A stretch of DNA of 64,000 bases, taken from contig JAGPNK010000002.1 in assembly GCA_020746835.1 (NCBI GenBank), positions 1,302,001 through 1,366,000 on the forward strand, in the 5' to 3' direction. The notes beneath the pieces are model-generated. The model was given only the letters and a program-made list of their open reading frames with translations. It was not told where the DNA came from and searched no databases. The DNA is from Stachybotrys elegans (taxonomy: Eukaryota; Ascomycota; Sordariomycetes; Hypocreales; Stachybotryaceae). Each line of letters starts with the position of its first letter. The first letter of the stretch is position 1. Of this stretch, positions 46,124 to 57,330 are shown in pieces. The translations under genes and the position numbers were made by a program.

Positions 46124-46386
46124 GGTGGTCGATACAAACATGGTAGCAAAATTCCTAAGAGCTATGTCGTTTGAATTGTGTACAACTTAACACCAATCAA
46201 TAGACGCTGACATTCCACCTCTCCGTCGGTCTTTCAGGTCGACGCGCCTGTTATACAGGAATAGAAATAAGAGAATGCTTTGAACAATAAACAAATGAAA
46301 AGGTATGACATGTTCCGTTTTCACCGCCCTCCTTCAGCCTACGAATGCCCGACGCCTCTTTCTTCTTACAAAGTTGGGGGACATGT

Positions 46387-48044
46387 TCACCGGCTGATAT
46401 AGCCTTGCTGGACGCCAGCAAAAGCAGCCGCGGCGAACACCACAACCCATCGCATCAAGGAGCCCGTGGCTGACTTACCGCCCAGGCCCAAAACCACGCG
46501 GATCCAGTATCCCAGGCCCTTGATCACCTTGCCGTTGCGGTCAAAATTGGGGCGCTTGTGCGACATGCGCTGGAAGCGGCGCAGCTCCGGCATGCTGTAT
46601 GGCATGTAGCGCACGTTGAGAAGCCTGTCGGCCCAGTAGGGAACGTTACAGACGGTTCGCTGGTGGCTGAAGGCCTTGAAGGAGTAGTAGCCGTGGTAGT
46701 TGCCCATGCCGGATGAGCCAACGCCACCCATGGGCGCAGCGTTGATCTGGCTGTGGAGGAAGGAGTCATTACAGGTAGCACCGCCAGAGGTGACGTTGTC
46801 AAGGACTGGATGCTTATGTTAGTTACGTCTGCTGTGAGGAGGGGATCAACGTGCAACTCACTCTTCTTGTTCTCTTCGTCAGAACCAAAGGCAAAGAGAG
46901 CCAGAGGTGTAGGGTCGATCTTGTTGGCAATATTGATAGCGTCATCAAGTCTGTCCCACGCGATGATGGAGAAAAGAGGACCAAAAGTCTCCTCAACAAC
47001 AACGGGATCATCAATATCCTCGACGAGGACAGCGGTGGGCTCCATGAAAAGCTGGCTCTCGTCCATCTTGCCACCAAGAACGATTCTGCCTCGAGTCGAG
47101 TCGAGCATCTTCTTGATGCGGTCGAACTGCACCTTGTTCACTATGCGCGCATAGTCCGGGCTTGCCTTTGTTCCCTTGGGCATGAAAGTGCGGAGCTGCT
47201 CGTTGAGGGCAGCAATAAGGGGCGACAGGACGCTTCGCTCGACGAGGACGTAGTTGTGGGAGAGGCAGATCTGGCCGGCGTTCATGGACTTCATGAAGAG
47301 GATTCGCCTGGCAGCGAGCTTGATGTTTGCGTTCCTGGTGACAAAGGCCGGGTTGCAGCCTCCGAGCTCGAGGAGGACGGGCGTCAGGGTCTCGGCGGCC
47401 TTCTTGGCGATGATGGTGCCGGTCTTGTTGCCGCCGATAAAGGCGATCTTGTCAAACTTGCAGTCCAGCAGGCGCTGGCTGGCGGGGACCATGCCGTTGA
47501 CGCAGGCGAAGCAGTCGGGGTCGAGGTATTCGCGGAAGATCTTGTCAATGACCATGGCGGAGTGGGGGGACGACTCGGAAGGCTTCGCGATGACACAGTT
47601 TCCTGCGGCCATGGCGCCGGCGACGGTGACGAGGAGCAGCTGGAAGGGGTAGTTGTAGGCGCCGATGGCGAGGACGACGCCCAATGGCTCGTGTCGGATG
47701 CGGTAGTTCATGATGCGGAAATGCAGCGGGACGCCGACAACCTTGTCGTCCTTTGCCCATGTCTCGAGGTTGTCGATGAGGTCTATGCACTCCTTCTTGC
47801 ACCAGTCGATCTCGGAGATGTTGGCCTCGTATGCGCACTTGCCGAGGTCCTTCATCAGGGCCTCCTCCATCAGGTGGGTGTTGTCCACGATGCCCCAGTA
47901 CAGCTTGCGGAGCTGCACGAGACGGTACTGTATGTCCTTGGTGCGGCCCGTCCTGAAGGTGCTGCGGGCCGTGTCGACGAGGACGGGGATCTCGTCGACA
48001 GCCGTGGGCGCAAAGGCCGGGATGGTGTCGTTGTTGGAAGCCAT
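46387..48044 (-). CDS. Fatty aldehyde dehydrogenase, Hfd1-like, membrane-anchored
   Basis: Oxidises long-chain aldehydes (for example hexadecenal from sphingolipid breakdown) to fatty acids with NAD+. 533 aa from exons 46862-48044 and 46387-46805. Aldehyde dehydrogenase hallmarks: cofactor-site AYNYPF with N131, general base E226 in LLELGGCNP, and the catalytic cysteine C260 in NAGQICLSHNY. The second exon starts ILDNVTSGG and carries GGVGSSGMGNYHG. A C-terminal hydrophobic tail (LMRWVVVFAAAAFAGVQ) fits the tail anchor of the Hfd1/ALDH3 subgroup at ER, lipid droplet or mitochondrial outer membrane. The frame extends 25 codons upstream of the chosen ATG. Confidence 0.92.
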
Positions 48045-49323
48045 GTCTCTCGTGTTGTTGCGATTGTAGATGGGCCGTATGTGTGAGTTGGAGGAGAGTT
48101 GCGGGGGTGTTATAGGCACGGGGAGCTGAGATGTCTCGAGGAGGAGCTAGGGTCCGGCTGGTCGCAAGATGTTAGTGGGATGCGCCGCGAATCGTGTGTC
48201 GCAGCAAGGAGAGAGGACGTACGCAAGGTGTTGGAGCACTAGGCGGGATGCTTCGGGACCATATACTTTGCGAGCCAACAAAGTAGTTGGGAGGGGGGTG
48301 GATGGTTGGACCAGGGAGGCTAGAGGTTGATTTGGGGGAGGCGGAAACGGAAACGAGCTCGGGTGTGTGTCGCTGTCTCGCACCTCGTCGCTCAATGATG
48401 CTGCGCTGGTACATACATAACTTGTGGCAAGTGGAGACTGCTGCCCCACATCTCCCGTTCTGCTTTCCTACCTAAGACGAAGCATGCACCGTAGTTGCCA
48501 GATCCAGCCACAATGCACGAGCAAGGCCAGCCTGTGCTACATGCTGAAGCAAGCAGCTGAATGAAGATATATTATATATTGCCATAGCATGGTCTCTACA
48601 ACATAAGAGCTGGAATTACGTGGGCAGCGTTTCGTTCTGGCTGTATTTTAGTTTTTAGCTTATACTCTATCCGTGATCAAACTCCACAGATCCATCTCGT
48701 CAGATACATACGCATCTGACTGCAGCTAATTAGCCCACACTAGGAATTAGTGTCATACATCTTCAAACCCACCTCTGTTATTATAGATGGCACCTAGGTA
48801 GGGAATTGCCCATGGCCAAACCAGCTTCGAAATACCATGCCACATCAAGATCTGCCCTGTGGCTTCCGTGGCGTCTATAGTGTTCCCTCGCCGGGCACTC
48901 TCTGGCCAAGTCCGCAACTCCTCATCCTCCGCAATACCCAAGCCGAGGCATGATTTCCCTCCCCCTCAAATAGGCCCCCTCTCGTCAGCAGCAGGCAGGC
49001 GACACCTCAGTTGCACAGTACATACCTAGCAGCTCCCGTCTTCTCTTGTGTACTCCGTATGCCTCGGCTTCTTCGCCAAGCACCCCTGACTCACAGACAA
49101 CCACTCCACATATAGAGCTTCATATTATGGTAGTCACCATCGTCCTGAGCCAAGGCGCAGCTAGTCGCGACCTAATTACTCCAGAGCATGTCCACTGATT
49201 TGTTTTTTGTTCCTTTTTGTCATAGTATTCTACAGACATGGCCAAATCGTACAGTACAATATCTACCAACCAATATTCAACCCTCGCCCAGTTCCGGGCC
49301 CATACGCACACAGTACATGTATC
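48045..49323. other. Intergenic region between the aldehyde dehydrogenase and mS35 genes
   Basis: The left part is the Hfd1-like gene promoter and the right part is the 3' UTR of the mS35 gene. An AT-rich patch near 48560-48600 and a CACCTAGGTAGGG element near 48790 are visible. No coding sequence is supported. Confidence 0.45.
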
Positions 49324-50540
49324 TTACAATCGACGGGATGCCTTGCCTGATTTGGCCGGTCGCGCGGCCACCAGCTCTGGAACCTTCTCCTCCTGCTTGG
49401 CCTGCGCCGCCAGGAGAGCCTTCGTGAGGTTCTGGTCAATCAGCAGCTGCCCATTCACCAGCTTGCCATTCGTCTCCTTCTCAAGGTCCGTCGCCAACAG
49501 CTTTGCCCGGTACTCATTCAGCTGGGCCTGGCGCTTCTCCGACATGCGCCAGTGCTTGGGAAACTTGGGCTTGACCTTGAATTCGTGGTGTCGCACATCC
49601 AGCGGTATGTCCTCGAACGTGTCCTTGGGGTCCTTGGCCGCCGCGATCAGGTCGTCCACCAGGTTCGATAGATACCGCTTGTTCTGCGCCTGGTGCTCGT
49701 AGCTCTCGCAGCTAATCTTGATGACATGCGTCTCCGGGTTGTACCGTGGCCCTGCCAGCTTCTTGAGCTTCTCGGCTTGTACGGGCGTGAGCCCCAGATC
49801 ATCGGGTGAGAACTGAACCACGACCTTCTTCTCCGCGGGGTGAGACTCTCCCATGTATGTCGTGTATCGCCATCGTAGAACATGGTCCTTGCTGGGTGGC
49901 ACAAAGGGCTTCGCGAACTCTGTCACCATCATGTTAGAATACATTGCCGCAGCCACTCGTGCGTTTCGAACAGGGTCGACTTACTGGACAACAGTGGCAT
50001 TTCCCACACGGCGAGTCGAGCGTAGTGCCGCATTTCTCGCACCTCATCCAGCTTGCCGTGTGCCATCGAGGTAATGTCGTCCTCGTTGAACTCGTCATGC
50101 TCCTCGGTATGGCTCTCGATGAGCGGGTCGGCACCGTCGGGGTCAAACCAGAAGGACTGAATATTCTTTCTTGGACCCTGCACCACACTCTTGATTTCCT
50201 CCGTCAGCGCTCGATTGTTGCTTTTCCTCTTCAGCTGCGCTTGCAGTAGCTTGTCGACTGATTCGTGGCCGTTGCCCTTGGCGAATGCATCCAGATACTG
50301 CAGTGTTTCCGGGGTCGCGCTCTTCAAAAATTCCTCCTCCATCATGCTTTTCAGCGAGCTGGTGGTTTCCGGAGCCTTGTCCGTGTCGTCTGCTCGTCGA
50401 GCCGTTGTGGTGGACAGACATCGATGCGCGAGCGCAACCTTTGTCCGCGCAAGCGGTACTCTTCCCGGCCCCTGGTTGACCAGAGAAGCTCGCTGGCATG
50501 CCAGCCGTAGGAGCCTTCCGGCATTCGAGGCCGACGCCAT
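49324..50540 (-). CDS. rsm24: Mitochondrial small-subunit ribosomal protein mS35 (Rsm24)
   Basis: 383-aa component of the mitochondrial 37S ribosomal subunit. Exons 49985-50540 and 49324-49919; the 65-nt intron joins WEMPLLSK to FAKPFVPPS. The N-terminus is an Arg-rich presequence (LLRLACQRASL, ending before STTTARR). The conserved core includes MRHYARLAVWEMPLLSK, PFVPPSKDHVLRWRYTTYMG, HPAEKKVVVQFSPDDLGLT and KISCESYEHQAQNKRYLS, which match the mS35 family. The start at 50540 is preferred because the presequence begins there. The gene is head-to-head with alg13, with 276 bp between start codons. Confidence 0.92.
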
Positions 50541-50816
50541 TTCAATTGATGTGATGCAGGTGAGGCGAGGATAGGTAATTCTTGATCCCAAAATTTCCAC
50601 CTAAAAAGGGACCAATATGCTTCCAGCAATTTTCCATCCTGGTGATAAGCCACGCAAAGTTGCCCCGGATATTTTCCGGCTATCACTTCCCTTGTCCGGG
50701 TTTACCAACCTACCCTATAACGTGGATATGTTAATCCACCACAGCATTCACTCACGCATGCGATTCGACTTCTATTAACCTTTTCGTTGTTGTTTTTTTA
50801 TGACTCCCATATTGCT

Positions 50817-51560
50817 ATGAATTCATCTTCGAGCCTGGAGAGGTGCTGCCTGATCACAGTCGGGGCCACTGTTGGCTTCCAATCACTTATTGAGACTGCC
50901 CTCAACCCCGACTTCTGGCGCTTTCTATCAGCCAGAGGATTCACAAAACTCCGTATACAATGCGGTCCCGATGCACAATGGGCAGAGGACATGCTGGCCA
51001 CGACAAAGGAGAAAGTTCCTTCCGGTATAGAAATCAAGATCTTTGCAACGAGAAAAAACTTGATGAAGGAAGAGATGACGTTGTGCAAGCCTGTCGAAGG
51101 TCGTCGCTCGCAGGGACTGGTGATTTCACATGCTGGTCAGTCAAAGTAAACCAATCCACCCAAAGACTGACTCTGCTGACACAAGAAAGGAACTGGGACG
51201 ATCTTGGATGCATGGAAACTGGGTCTTCCCATCGTTGTGGTGCCCAACTCAAGCCTTCTGGATGACCACCAAACAGAAATGGCCAGGCACCTGGCCAAGG
51301 AAGGCTATGCTACCATGAGCTCGACCGAGTAAGCCGCCCTAGACCTATCAACACATACTTGAACGACCCGCTAACGATGCCTTGCCAGCTGTAAGGATCT
51401 CCAGGAAGCAATCCATAAGTCGGAGCTTCTCGCAGACGAGAACAAGTTCCGGTGGCCTACGCATAGCGTCCAAGCGAACAGCACTGCAAAGACTCGGCTA
51501 TGGGAGATGGCACCCGTCGAAATCGAGAAAGAGCAAGATACGCAAATGATCTTTGACTAG
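50817..51560 (+). CDS. alg13: UDP-GlcNAc transferase subunit Alg13
   Basis: Catalytic subunit that, with the membrane protein Alg14, adds the second GlcNAc to the dolichol-linked oligosaccharide on the cytosolic ER face. 209 aa from exons 50817-51135, 51190-51328 and 51389-51560. It has the C-terminal GT28 fold: N-terminal LITVGATVGFQSLI, then QGLVISHA joined to GTGTILDAWKLGLPIVVVPN and LLDDHQTEMARHLAKEGY. The His-Ala-Gly-x-Gly motif that binds the sugar nucleotide is formed across the first intron. No membrane segment is present, as expected. The gene is convergent with aip1 (226 bp apart) and divergent from the mS35 gene. Confidence 0.94.
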
Positions 51561-51785
51561 ATGGCAGATCTTTGATGGCTCAACCATCTTCGCTCGAGCG
51601 GCAAGCAGTTTGCAACTACGTGATTGTGCGCCGATCAGGGAGTTTTACAGCAACGATCTTCGAAAGGAACATGATATGATAATACCCACATATGGAGTTA
51701 GGCGCCGTCGCTCATCGCTAAGATACTATCAATGTACCGTGTTGCCCAGGCCAGTGTAAATGCTTCCAGACCGTGCGACACCAAA

Positions 51786-53683
51786 TCAAGGCAGATTCTG
51801 AACATTCCAGACCTTGACAGTCGCGTCGCCGCCGGCACTGGCAACCTTGTTGCCTGCCACCCAGGTAATACCGTTGACGCCATCCTTGTGCGCGTTGGCT
51901 GCCTTGATGCGCTTGCCCTGGTTCTTCTTCTCCAAGCACCAGACAAACACGTTGGTATCCAGACTTCCACTGGCAGCATACGCGCCACTATCGTCCCATG
52001 CAATGCACGTAACCCGTGCCGTGTGAGCCGACCAGCGGTCCGCGACAAGATCCCATGCCCCTGCTTTGTAGACATATATCTTGCCAATGCTGTTACCGAC
52101 AGCTAGGTGCGAACCGTCCTTGGAAAACGCCAACGCCGATACGGTGCCAGTGGGGTTGGTCAGAACCTTCTCTTCCTGAAGATTGCCAGCAGAGTCTGCC
52201 TTGTAGACTCGTACCGAGTTCTGGTCGGCACCAACAGCAACGAAGTCTCCGGAAGCCGCAATGGCGCTCGGCGAGTAACTCGTCTGTGTCTCCTTCAACA
52301 GCTTATCCTGAGAATAGGCTGCCACGCCAGATATGGTAGCCACGTATACCAGGTTGCCAGAAACGGCAGCCCCCTTTGGTTGGGCAGAGAGCTTGGTGGT
52401 CTCACCGAGGAAAGTTTTGGCAGACTCGTCCACGGTTCTCAATGTGTCGTCCCAGCCAGCACTGTAGGTTCTGCCATTTGAACTTGCAAATTCAACGACC
52501 TGGTTTGTGTGCTGCTGGCCATCGACAACGGTAGCGAGTCCAGAGGCAATGTCCCAGTGGCACACACGGCCGTCGAAGCTGCCAGACCAGACCACGGTAC
52601 CCTTACCATCAGAGGCACCGCCCAGGGCAGTGATACTCTTGTTGTGCCCTTGAATGACACGAATAGGCGATGAACTGCTTTCTGTGAGATATGTGAGCTC
52701 ACCGTCAAGGTTGATGCTGATGATGAGCCCGTCGCTTCGTCCGTGGGGAATGACAACGCCGACCTGCTGATCGCTCACGCTGACACCATCGCCGAACTTC
52801 CAAGACCGGATGACGCTCCCTGAGTCGACATCCCAGAGCTTCACAGTCTGATCTGCGCTGGCGGTTGCAAACTTCTTGCTGTCTTGCGACCAAGCGACAG
52901 AGAAGATACTACCGGTATGCTCGCCCTCGCCGATGTTCTTTGTAGGCTCGCCCGTCTTTCCGTCGTATAGCTGTATGCGCTTGTCTGCGCCTACAGTGAC
53001 TAGCGTGTTGCCATCGGGGGAGTATGCAGCTCCCAGGATAAAGCCCTTGTGAAGTGCCTTCTTGTCGTTGAACTTGTAGGGAGCACCGTGGTAGAAAACC
53101 ATGTTGCCATCATCAGAGACGGTGGCGGCACGGAAGGGACGCTGCGCCTTCATGGCAACTGCATTGACGGACTTTGAGTGGCCGATGATTTCACCAACCG
53201 AGTTGCCGCTGTCAGCAGTGATGCACCGGCCGAACTGCTCACGGCCGTCCCCCACGGCGATGATGCGCTGCGAGTCTCCATCCCAAGCAATATCGTTCAG
53301 ACGTCCTGCAATAATCCCATATTCGCCCTTTGTGTTTCCGATGTTTTCAGGCTCCCAGACTCGAAGCATGCCCGAGCTGTCACCACTGGCCACCTTGAAG
53401 CCATTTGGCGAGAAGCGTGCAACTGTGGTTGGTGCGGTATGACCGGTGTACTCTTTGCAGTCGGCCGGGTCGTCAATGGATCGAACAAAGATGGATTTTC
53501 CAGACTGGGGTTGCGATTCAGTACAGAAGCAACAGGCACCAGCGCAGGATAAAGGGGAGGGAAGCTCACAGCATAAGCTAGTCGTTGGCCCTTGGAGTCG
53601 GCGGACAACTGGGTGGGCTGGCCTCGAGTGGTTGTAGGCACAGCCGCAAAGATGCGGTCGATGGCGATGGAAGGCGAGGCCAT
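51786..53683 (-). CDS. aip1: Actin-interacting protein 1, WD-repeat
   Basis: 610-aa double beta-propeller that works with cofilin to disassemble actin filaments. Exons 53570-53683 and 51786-53504; the 65-nt intron joins RLAYA to SGKSIFVRSID. The length equals the family norm (about 600). Repeated WD40 units are seen throughout, for example KFATASADQTVKLWDVDSG, GKGTVVWSGSFDGRVCHWD and, at the end, KVASAGGDATVKVWNV. A characteristic Aip1 segment near the N-terminus reads YTGHTAPTTVARFSPNGF. The second exon has no introns over 1.7 kb. Confidence 0.95.
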
Positions 53684-54206
53684 TCTGGAGACGTCAACAG
53701 GCAGAATACACTGCGAAGTGTGGTATATGGAGGTTTATGTTTACGGTCCAAAACCAGGAGCTGTTTGGGATGTTCTGGATGGAGGGGCAACACACTGCGG
53801 GGCAACCTGGCCTGGGCAAGCTGCTACGTCAGTCAGGGGACTGTGGAAAGTGGAATCAGGGGGAACAGTCCGGGCACCAGTAACACTCCCCGTCTACAAT
53901 CCAAGACCTACAATCGTGACGAAGAAGGGGTAAAATATGCATGGTGAAACAGCCTTGCATGCCAAATAGACTCTACCACATGCATATGAGAGTACATTAG
54001 TACCTACATACCGATAGGTACCTGTAGGTGGACATAATGACATAATGAAATGACAGGTACTCCGTACCTTCCTTATGTCTTTAGTCCAGATATTAGCCAA
54101 ATGTTTATTGGTACAAGACTTCAACCAGCCGCCAGCATCAATACAAAGCCAAAAAGAAGGAATAGAAAAGCAAAAAGAAACACTACATGACTTCAAGTCA
54201 TGGAAC
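53684..54206. other. Promoter region of aip1
   Basis: It contains repeated TACC/GGTA-type words around 54000-54070, including AGGTACCT at 54016-54023. No coding sequence is supported. Confidence 0.45.
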
Positions 54207-54212
54207 AAAAAA
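54207..54212 (-). terminator. RNA polymerase III terminator of tRNA-Asn
   Basis: Six A residues on the plus strand, that is six T on the tRNA strand, start four bases after the mature 3' end. Confidence 0.8.
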
Positions 54213-54215
54213 CGA

Positions 54216-54300
54216 CTCCTCCGGACAGGCTTGAACTGTCAACCTCCTGATGAACTATTTCGTAACAGTCAGACGCGCTAGCCAATTGCGCCACAGAGGA
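54216..54300 (-). tRNA. tRNA-Asn (anticodon GTT), intron-containing
   Basis: Cloverleaf on the minus strand: acceptor TCCTCTG/CGGAGGA (one T-G pair), D stem GCGC/GCGC, anticodon stem TCTGA/TCAGG, T arm GACAG-TTCAAGC-CTGTC, discriminator G. The anticodon is GTT. An 11-nt intron at 54252-54262, one base 3' of the anticodon, is removed to leave 74 nt. Bases ACTGTT spanning the anticodon can pair with AATAGT in the intron. Confidence 0.92.
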
Positions 54301-54624
54301 CTCTTTGATGGACGACGGATCTCCTTATTACTATTGATATTGGCAAAACCACAGCGGCCCAGCCTGGAGTTGTGATACTGGACACCAAAAGCGGTACCCG
54401 AGGTCCATCTTCAATCCCCTCCTAGTTCCTTAAGAGAAAGAGAGCTCCAGTAAACTCTTTCTCCTTCGATTTATTTTTAGTCGTGTCAAGACTTTCAGTT
54501 GCCTCTTGTCTCTTCCAAGCAACGGATAGCGGGGCAAAGTTGGACCCCAACAGTACAGGCGGTACAGGCCGGACCTCGACTGGTTCAAGCTACCCAGGTA
54601 TCTGCAACTCACCAAGCCGCCGTC
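54301..54624. other. Spacer between tRNA-Asn and the Tca17-like gene
   Basis: The upstream flank of both genes, presumably holding the Tca17-like gene promoter. Nothing else is recognised. Confidence 0.4.
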
Positions 54625-55237
54625 ATGACCACCGCGATACCCTCAATTGCCTGCCTAGGCGTGATAGGGCGAAATGTTGGTTCTGCCCTGAATCCTACGA
54701 GACCGTATATCGCGGGCAGCGGACTGACAGCAACAGAACAACCCCTTACACATCTCCATCTTCCCGTCGCACGACCCAGCAACCAATAACTTCGTACCGA
54801 TCCGCACGCCCCTCCAGTTCTCGCTGCTCCTATCGTCGACCATCGATGTATTCGAGCTTCGCTCCAAGCAGAATGCCGTCTCGGGAGTCGGCCTATCAGG
54901 CGACTTCGGCCTCCTCCACGCCGTCGACGACCGCCTCGCCGCCTACGGCTTCCAGACCAACACAGGCGTGCGCCTCGTCTGCGTTGTTGACATGCGAGGC
55001 CGCCGTGCCGCCGTTGCGTCCTCCGCAGCGGCGGCAGGGCTGAGGGAGGCGGAGCTTAAGCCCGTGTTCCGTGCCATGCAGAATGCGTACGTGCGGCTTC
55101 TGCAAAATCCATTCTACGACCCCGACGAACACGCGCCTTTGGGGGGCAAAGGCGGGAAGAAGATCACGAGCAGGAAGTTTGCGGAAGACATGAAGAGGAT
55201 AGGAGAAGGCTGGACACCGGGCGTGACGAACCTGTGA
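54625..55237 (+). CDS. tca17: TRAPP complex sedlin-like subunit (Tca17/TRAPPC2L)
   Basis: Small longin-fold subunit linked to TRAPP tethering complexes in Golgi and endosomal traffic; 183 aa. Exons 54625-54675 and 54737-55237. Spliced, the start reads IPSIACLGVIGRN then NNPLHISIFPS, the first longin strand and hairpin. The body has LQFSLLLSSTIDVFELRSK, then LLHAVDDRLAAYGFQTNTGVR and LKPVFRAMQNAYVRLLQNPFY, which is the sedlin-family C-terminal helix. A polar 30-residue tail (GGKGGKKITSRKF) follows. TRAPPC2L/Tca17 is favoured over sedlin itself (Trs20) by the N-terminus and by the YGFQTNTG block. The donor GTTGGT is weaker than usual, but the branch site ACTGAC and the acceptor are good. Confidence 0.86.
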
Positions 55238-55422
55238 TCTCATCCTGGGACAGGGCTTGGGTACGATCAACTGCTTAATGGCACGGCGTTTGGTGTTCCT
55301 TGTCAGTAATACATCCGCGCGCAGGCTGGAACAAACGGGAAAGGACTGATTTGGGGCAGCTTGCTGGTATACTTCAAGATGTGGGTGAATCTGGCGTACA
55401 TGATTACACAACAATCTAAAAA

Positions 55423-57330
55423 CTATGATTTGTTCCCTTTCTCTTGCTCTCCCAAATCCGTCACTCTCCACCGGGAAAGGCCTGCGGGCTGTTCGAGTTC
55501 TTCACTCATACCCATAAATTCTCCGGTATTTCCCACAGAGAGTGTGGCCGTACTGTCTAGGGGCTGAGAAGTAGGTCCCCCCTCCCAATGCCTCGCCTCG
55601 AGCGGCAGAGGCTGCCACCACTCGCCGGTTCGTGAATGCCATCTAGCACCGCAGAGCTCCCAAAGCCGAGAAACAGCTCGCTTGTAGGCAAAGCGCTCGT
55701 CCTCACCGGTAAAGGCGCCAGTATTGCCAAAGTCGATGGGTTGCTTTTGTAACCCGAAATCCGAGTCTTGGTCCGGGTCGTATTTGGACGTTGATGATTC
55801 TGTATCGTAGAAGGAAACGTTGGGACGAAATGGCGATGTCTGATCTTGGTACACCTCTGCAATGGTTTCCGAATACGTAGCGTTCTCGGGGCTGTCTGCA
55901 TGATCGCCGATTGAGGCCGAGGGAGGAGCCTGGGGGAAGAAGAGCTCGTCTGGGGGGTTTTGAGCTCTAATTATGAGCTTACAGCGCGCTTCATACAGAG
56001 CGTCCAGTAATGTGATGAAGCGGCGTGCCTCGTTCTTCTTGGCAAGATCCATGATAGGGACTTGGTCGATTATGAAGGTGTGATAGGAAGAGGCCATGGA
56101 AACATAGTCGGCAGGCCCAAGAGACCTGACAAGGTCATCGAAATTCCACAGAACAATGCCGTTCCGGTGGCTAGGGGACACGATTTTGCGTCCATATATT
56201 ATGATGGTTGATGGCTCCCATGGTATTGGGGAGTCATCAGTACGCGAGAGAAGGTTGTTGATGGTGTTGCTCCATGTCTGATCATCCTCACCACAGATGT
56301 GATAATTATACGGCCGCCTGCGTTGCTCAGTACTGGTATCATCGGTGACATTCAGTGCAACATCGGTCTCCCCTTGGGCCATGTTGACACCGGCTTCAGG
56401 GCTTTCTACTTCGTCTCGCCGTCTCCAGTCTTGCGCTCCTTCCATATGCCAAAAGTCGCAGCGCGCCTTGAGGACATCGAGAAAATACGCAAAGTCGCTT
56501 GTTTGCCCATAGAGCTCGCCCCTTGACCTCGTAGAGCCCCCGAATATCTTGCCCATGATCCCTTTGCGTGTTGGGGCATAGTCAATGCCTGTGGCCTTCT
56601 GCAGCTCTTCAGGCATCCGATTCGATGATGCAACAAGGACGCCGCCAAGCTGGAAGAAAGCAACGAAGAGGTGGCTCAATATTTTGCTTGCAGCTCTGTC
56701 GGGAAGTTGGAACTCGTCGAGAAAGAGAATGGGTGAGTCTTCAACCAGCTTCCTAGCAAACCACAGAAGAGAATAGTCTATCTGCAGTCTCATGTTTTCT
56801 GCATGCGTCTTCCTATGCTTCTCCAGCTGAGAAAAGGCGTAGAGCATGAATGTGTTGAAGTGCCATCGCTTCTTTCGTTCTGTGGGAAGACCTTCAGCCA
56901 AGAGATCCAAGAGCATCGACTTGCCCGTGCCGACCTCGCCAGAAAGGAACAATCCCTTGAGAGAGTCAATTTCTATGGCGGACTCATGACTCCCGGGCAC
57001 CCTAACGAGAGAAAGATCATCTCTTGGCTGTGCGCTGGGCAACAAGTGCTTGAAGAGTGGGTTTCGCCATATTGAGTGGTTTCTTCGAGCCAGAATGTTC
57101 CCATCAGCGTCCAGCTCGGCGGGCTGTGACGTCGTGAGGCGAGCAACCTGACTGAGACGGTAGCGATACTCAACCTGGGGGGAATAGTCCTTCAGGCGGA
57201 GATATATCTTGTGTAGATGGATGGCAAGGCGATGCTGAGCGGGGTCTGGTGAATATAGCCCGGTGGCCACCAATGTCTGGTATTTAATGAGAGGATCTGT
57301 GATGGTGACTGCAGTTGAGAAGCGTCTCAT
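55423..57330 (-). CDS. afg1: AFG1-like mitochondrial ATPase
   Basis: AAA-type P-loop ATPase of the AFG1/LACE1 family, linked to mitochondrial protein quality control; 635 aa, intronless in this model. Walker A GEVGTGKS at residues 131-138, Walker B ILFLDEFQ at 201-208 and the following LGGVLVASSNRMPEEL sensor segment are clear. The N-terminal MRRFSTAVTITDP resembles a short mitochondrial presequence. The C-terminal part contains the family segment FAYKRAVSRLWELC. Two low-complexity insertions (near residues 310-345 and 500-560) make it longer than yeast Afg1. The frame is open from 57435, but the ATG at 57330 fits the presequence better. Confidence 0.92.
   Translation of the reverse strand: MRRFSTAVTITDPLIKYQTLVATGLYSPDPAQHRLAIHLHKIYLRLKDYSPQVEYRYRLSQVARLTTSQPAELDADGNILARRNHSIWRNPLFKHLLPSAQPRDDLSLVRVPGSHESAIEIDSLKGLFLSGEVGTGKSMLLDLLAEGLPTERKKRWHFNTFMLYAFSQLEKHRKTHAENMRLQIDYSLLWFARKLVEDSPILFLDEFQLPDRAASKILSHLFVAFFQLGGVLVASSNRMPEELQKATGIDYAPTRKGIMGKIFGGSTRSRGELYGQTSDFAYFLDVLKARCDFWHMEGAQDWRRRDEVESPEAGVNMAQGETDVALNVTDDTSTEQRRRPYNYHICGEDDQTWSNTINNLLSRTDDSPIPWEPSTIIIYGRKIVSPSHRNGIVLWNFDDLVRSLGPADYVSMASSYHTFIIDQVPIMDLAKKNEARRFITLLDALYEARCKLIIRAQNPPDELFFPQAPPSASIGDHADSPENATYSETIAEVYQDQTSPFRPNVSFYDTESSTSKYDPDQDSDFGLQKQPIDFGNTGAFTGEDERFAYKRAVSRLWELCGARWHSRTGEWWQPLPLEARHWEGGPTSQPLDSTATLSVGNTGEFMGMSEELEQPAGLSRWRVTDLGEQEKGNKS

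Noticed and set aside
46851..48086. 411-codon plus-strand frame antisense to the aldehyde dehydrogenase gene
   Set aside because: It is a mirror of a strongly coding GC-rich gene on the other strand. Its translation is low-complexity and the sense gene is unambiguous.
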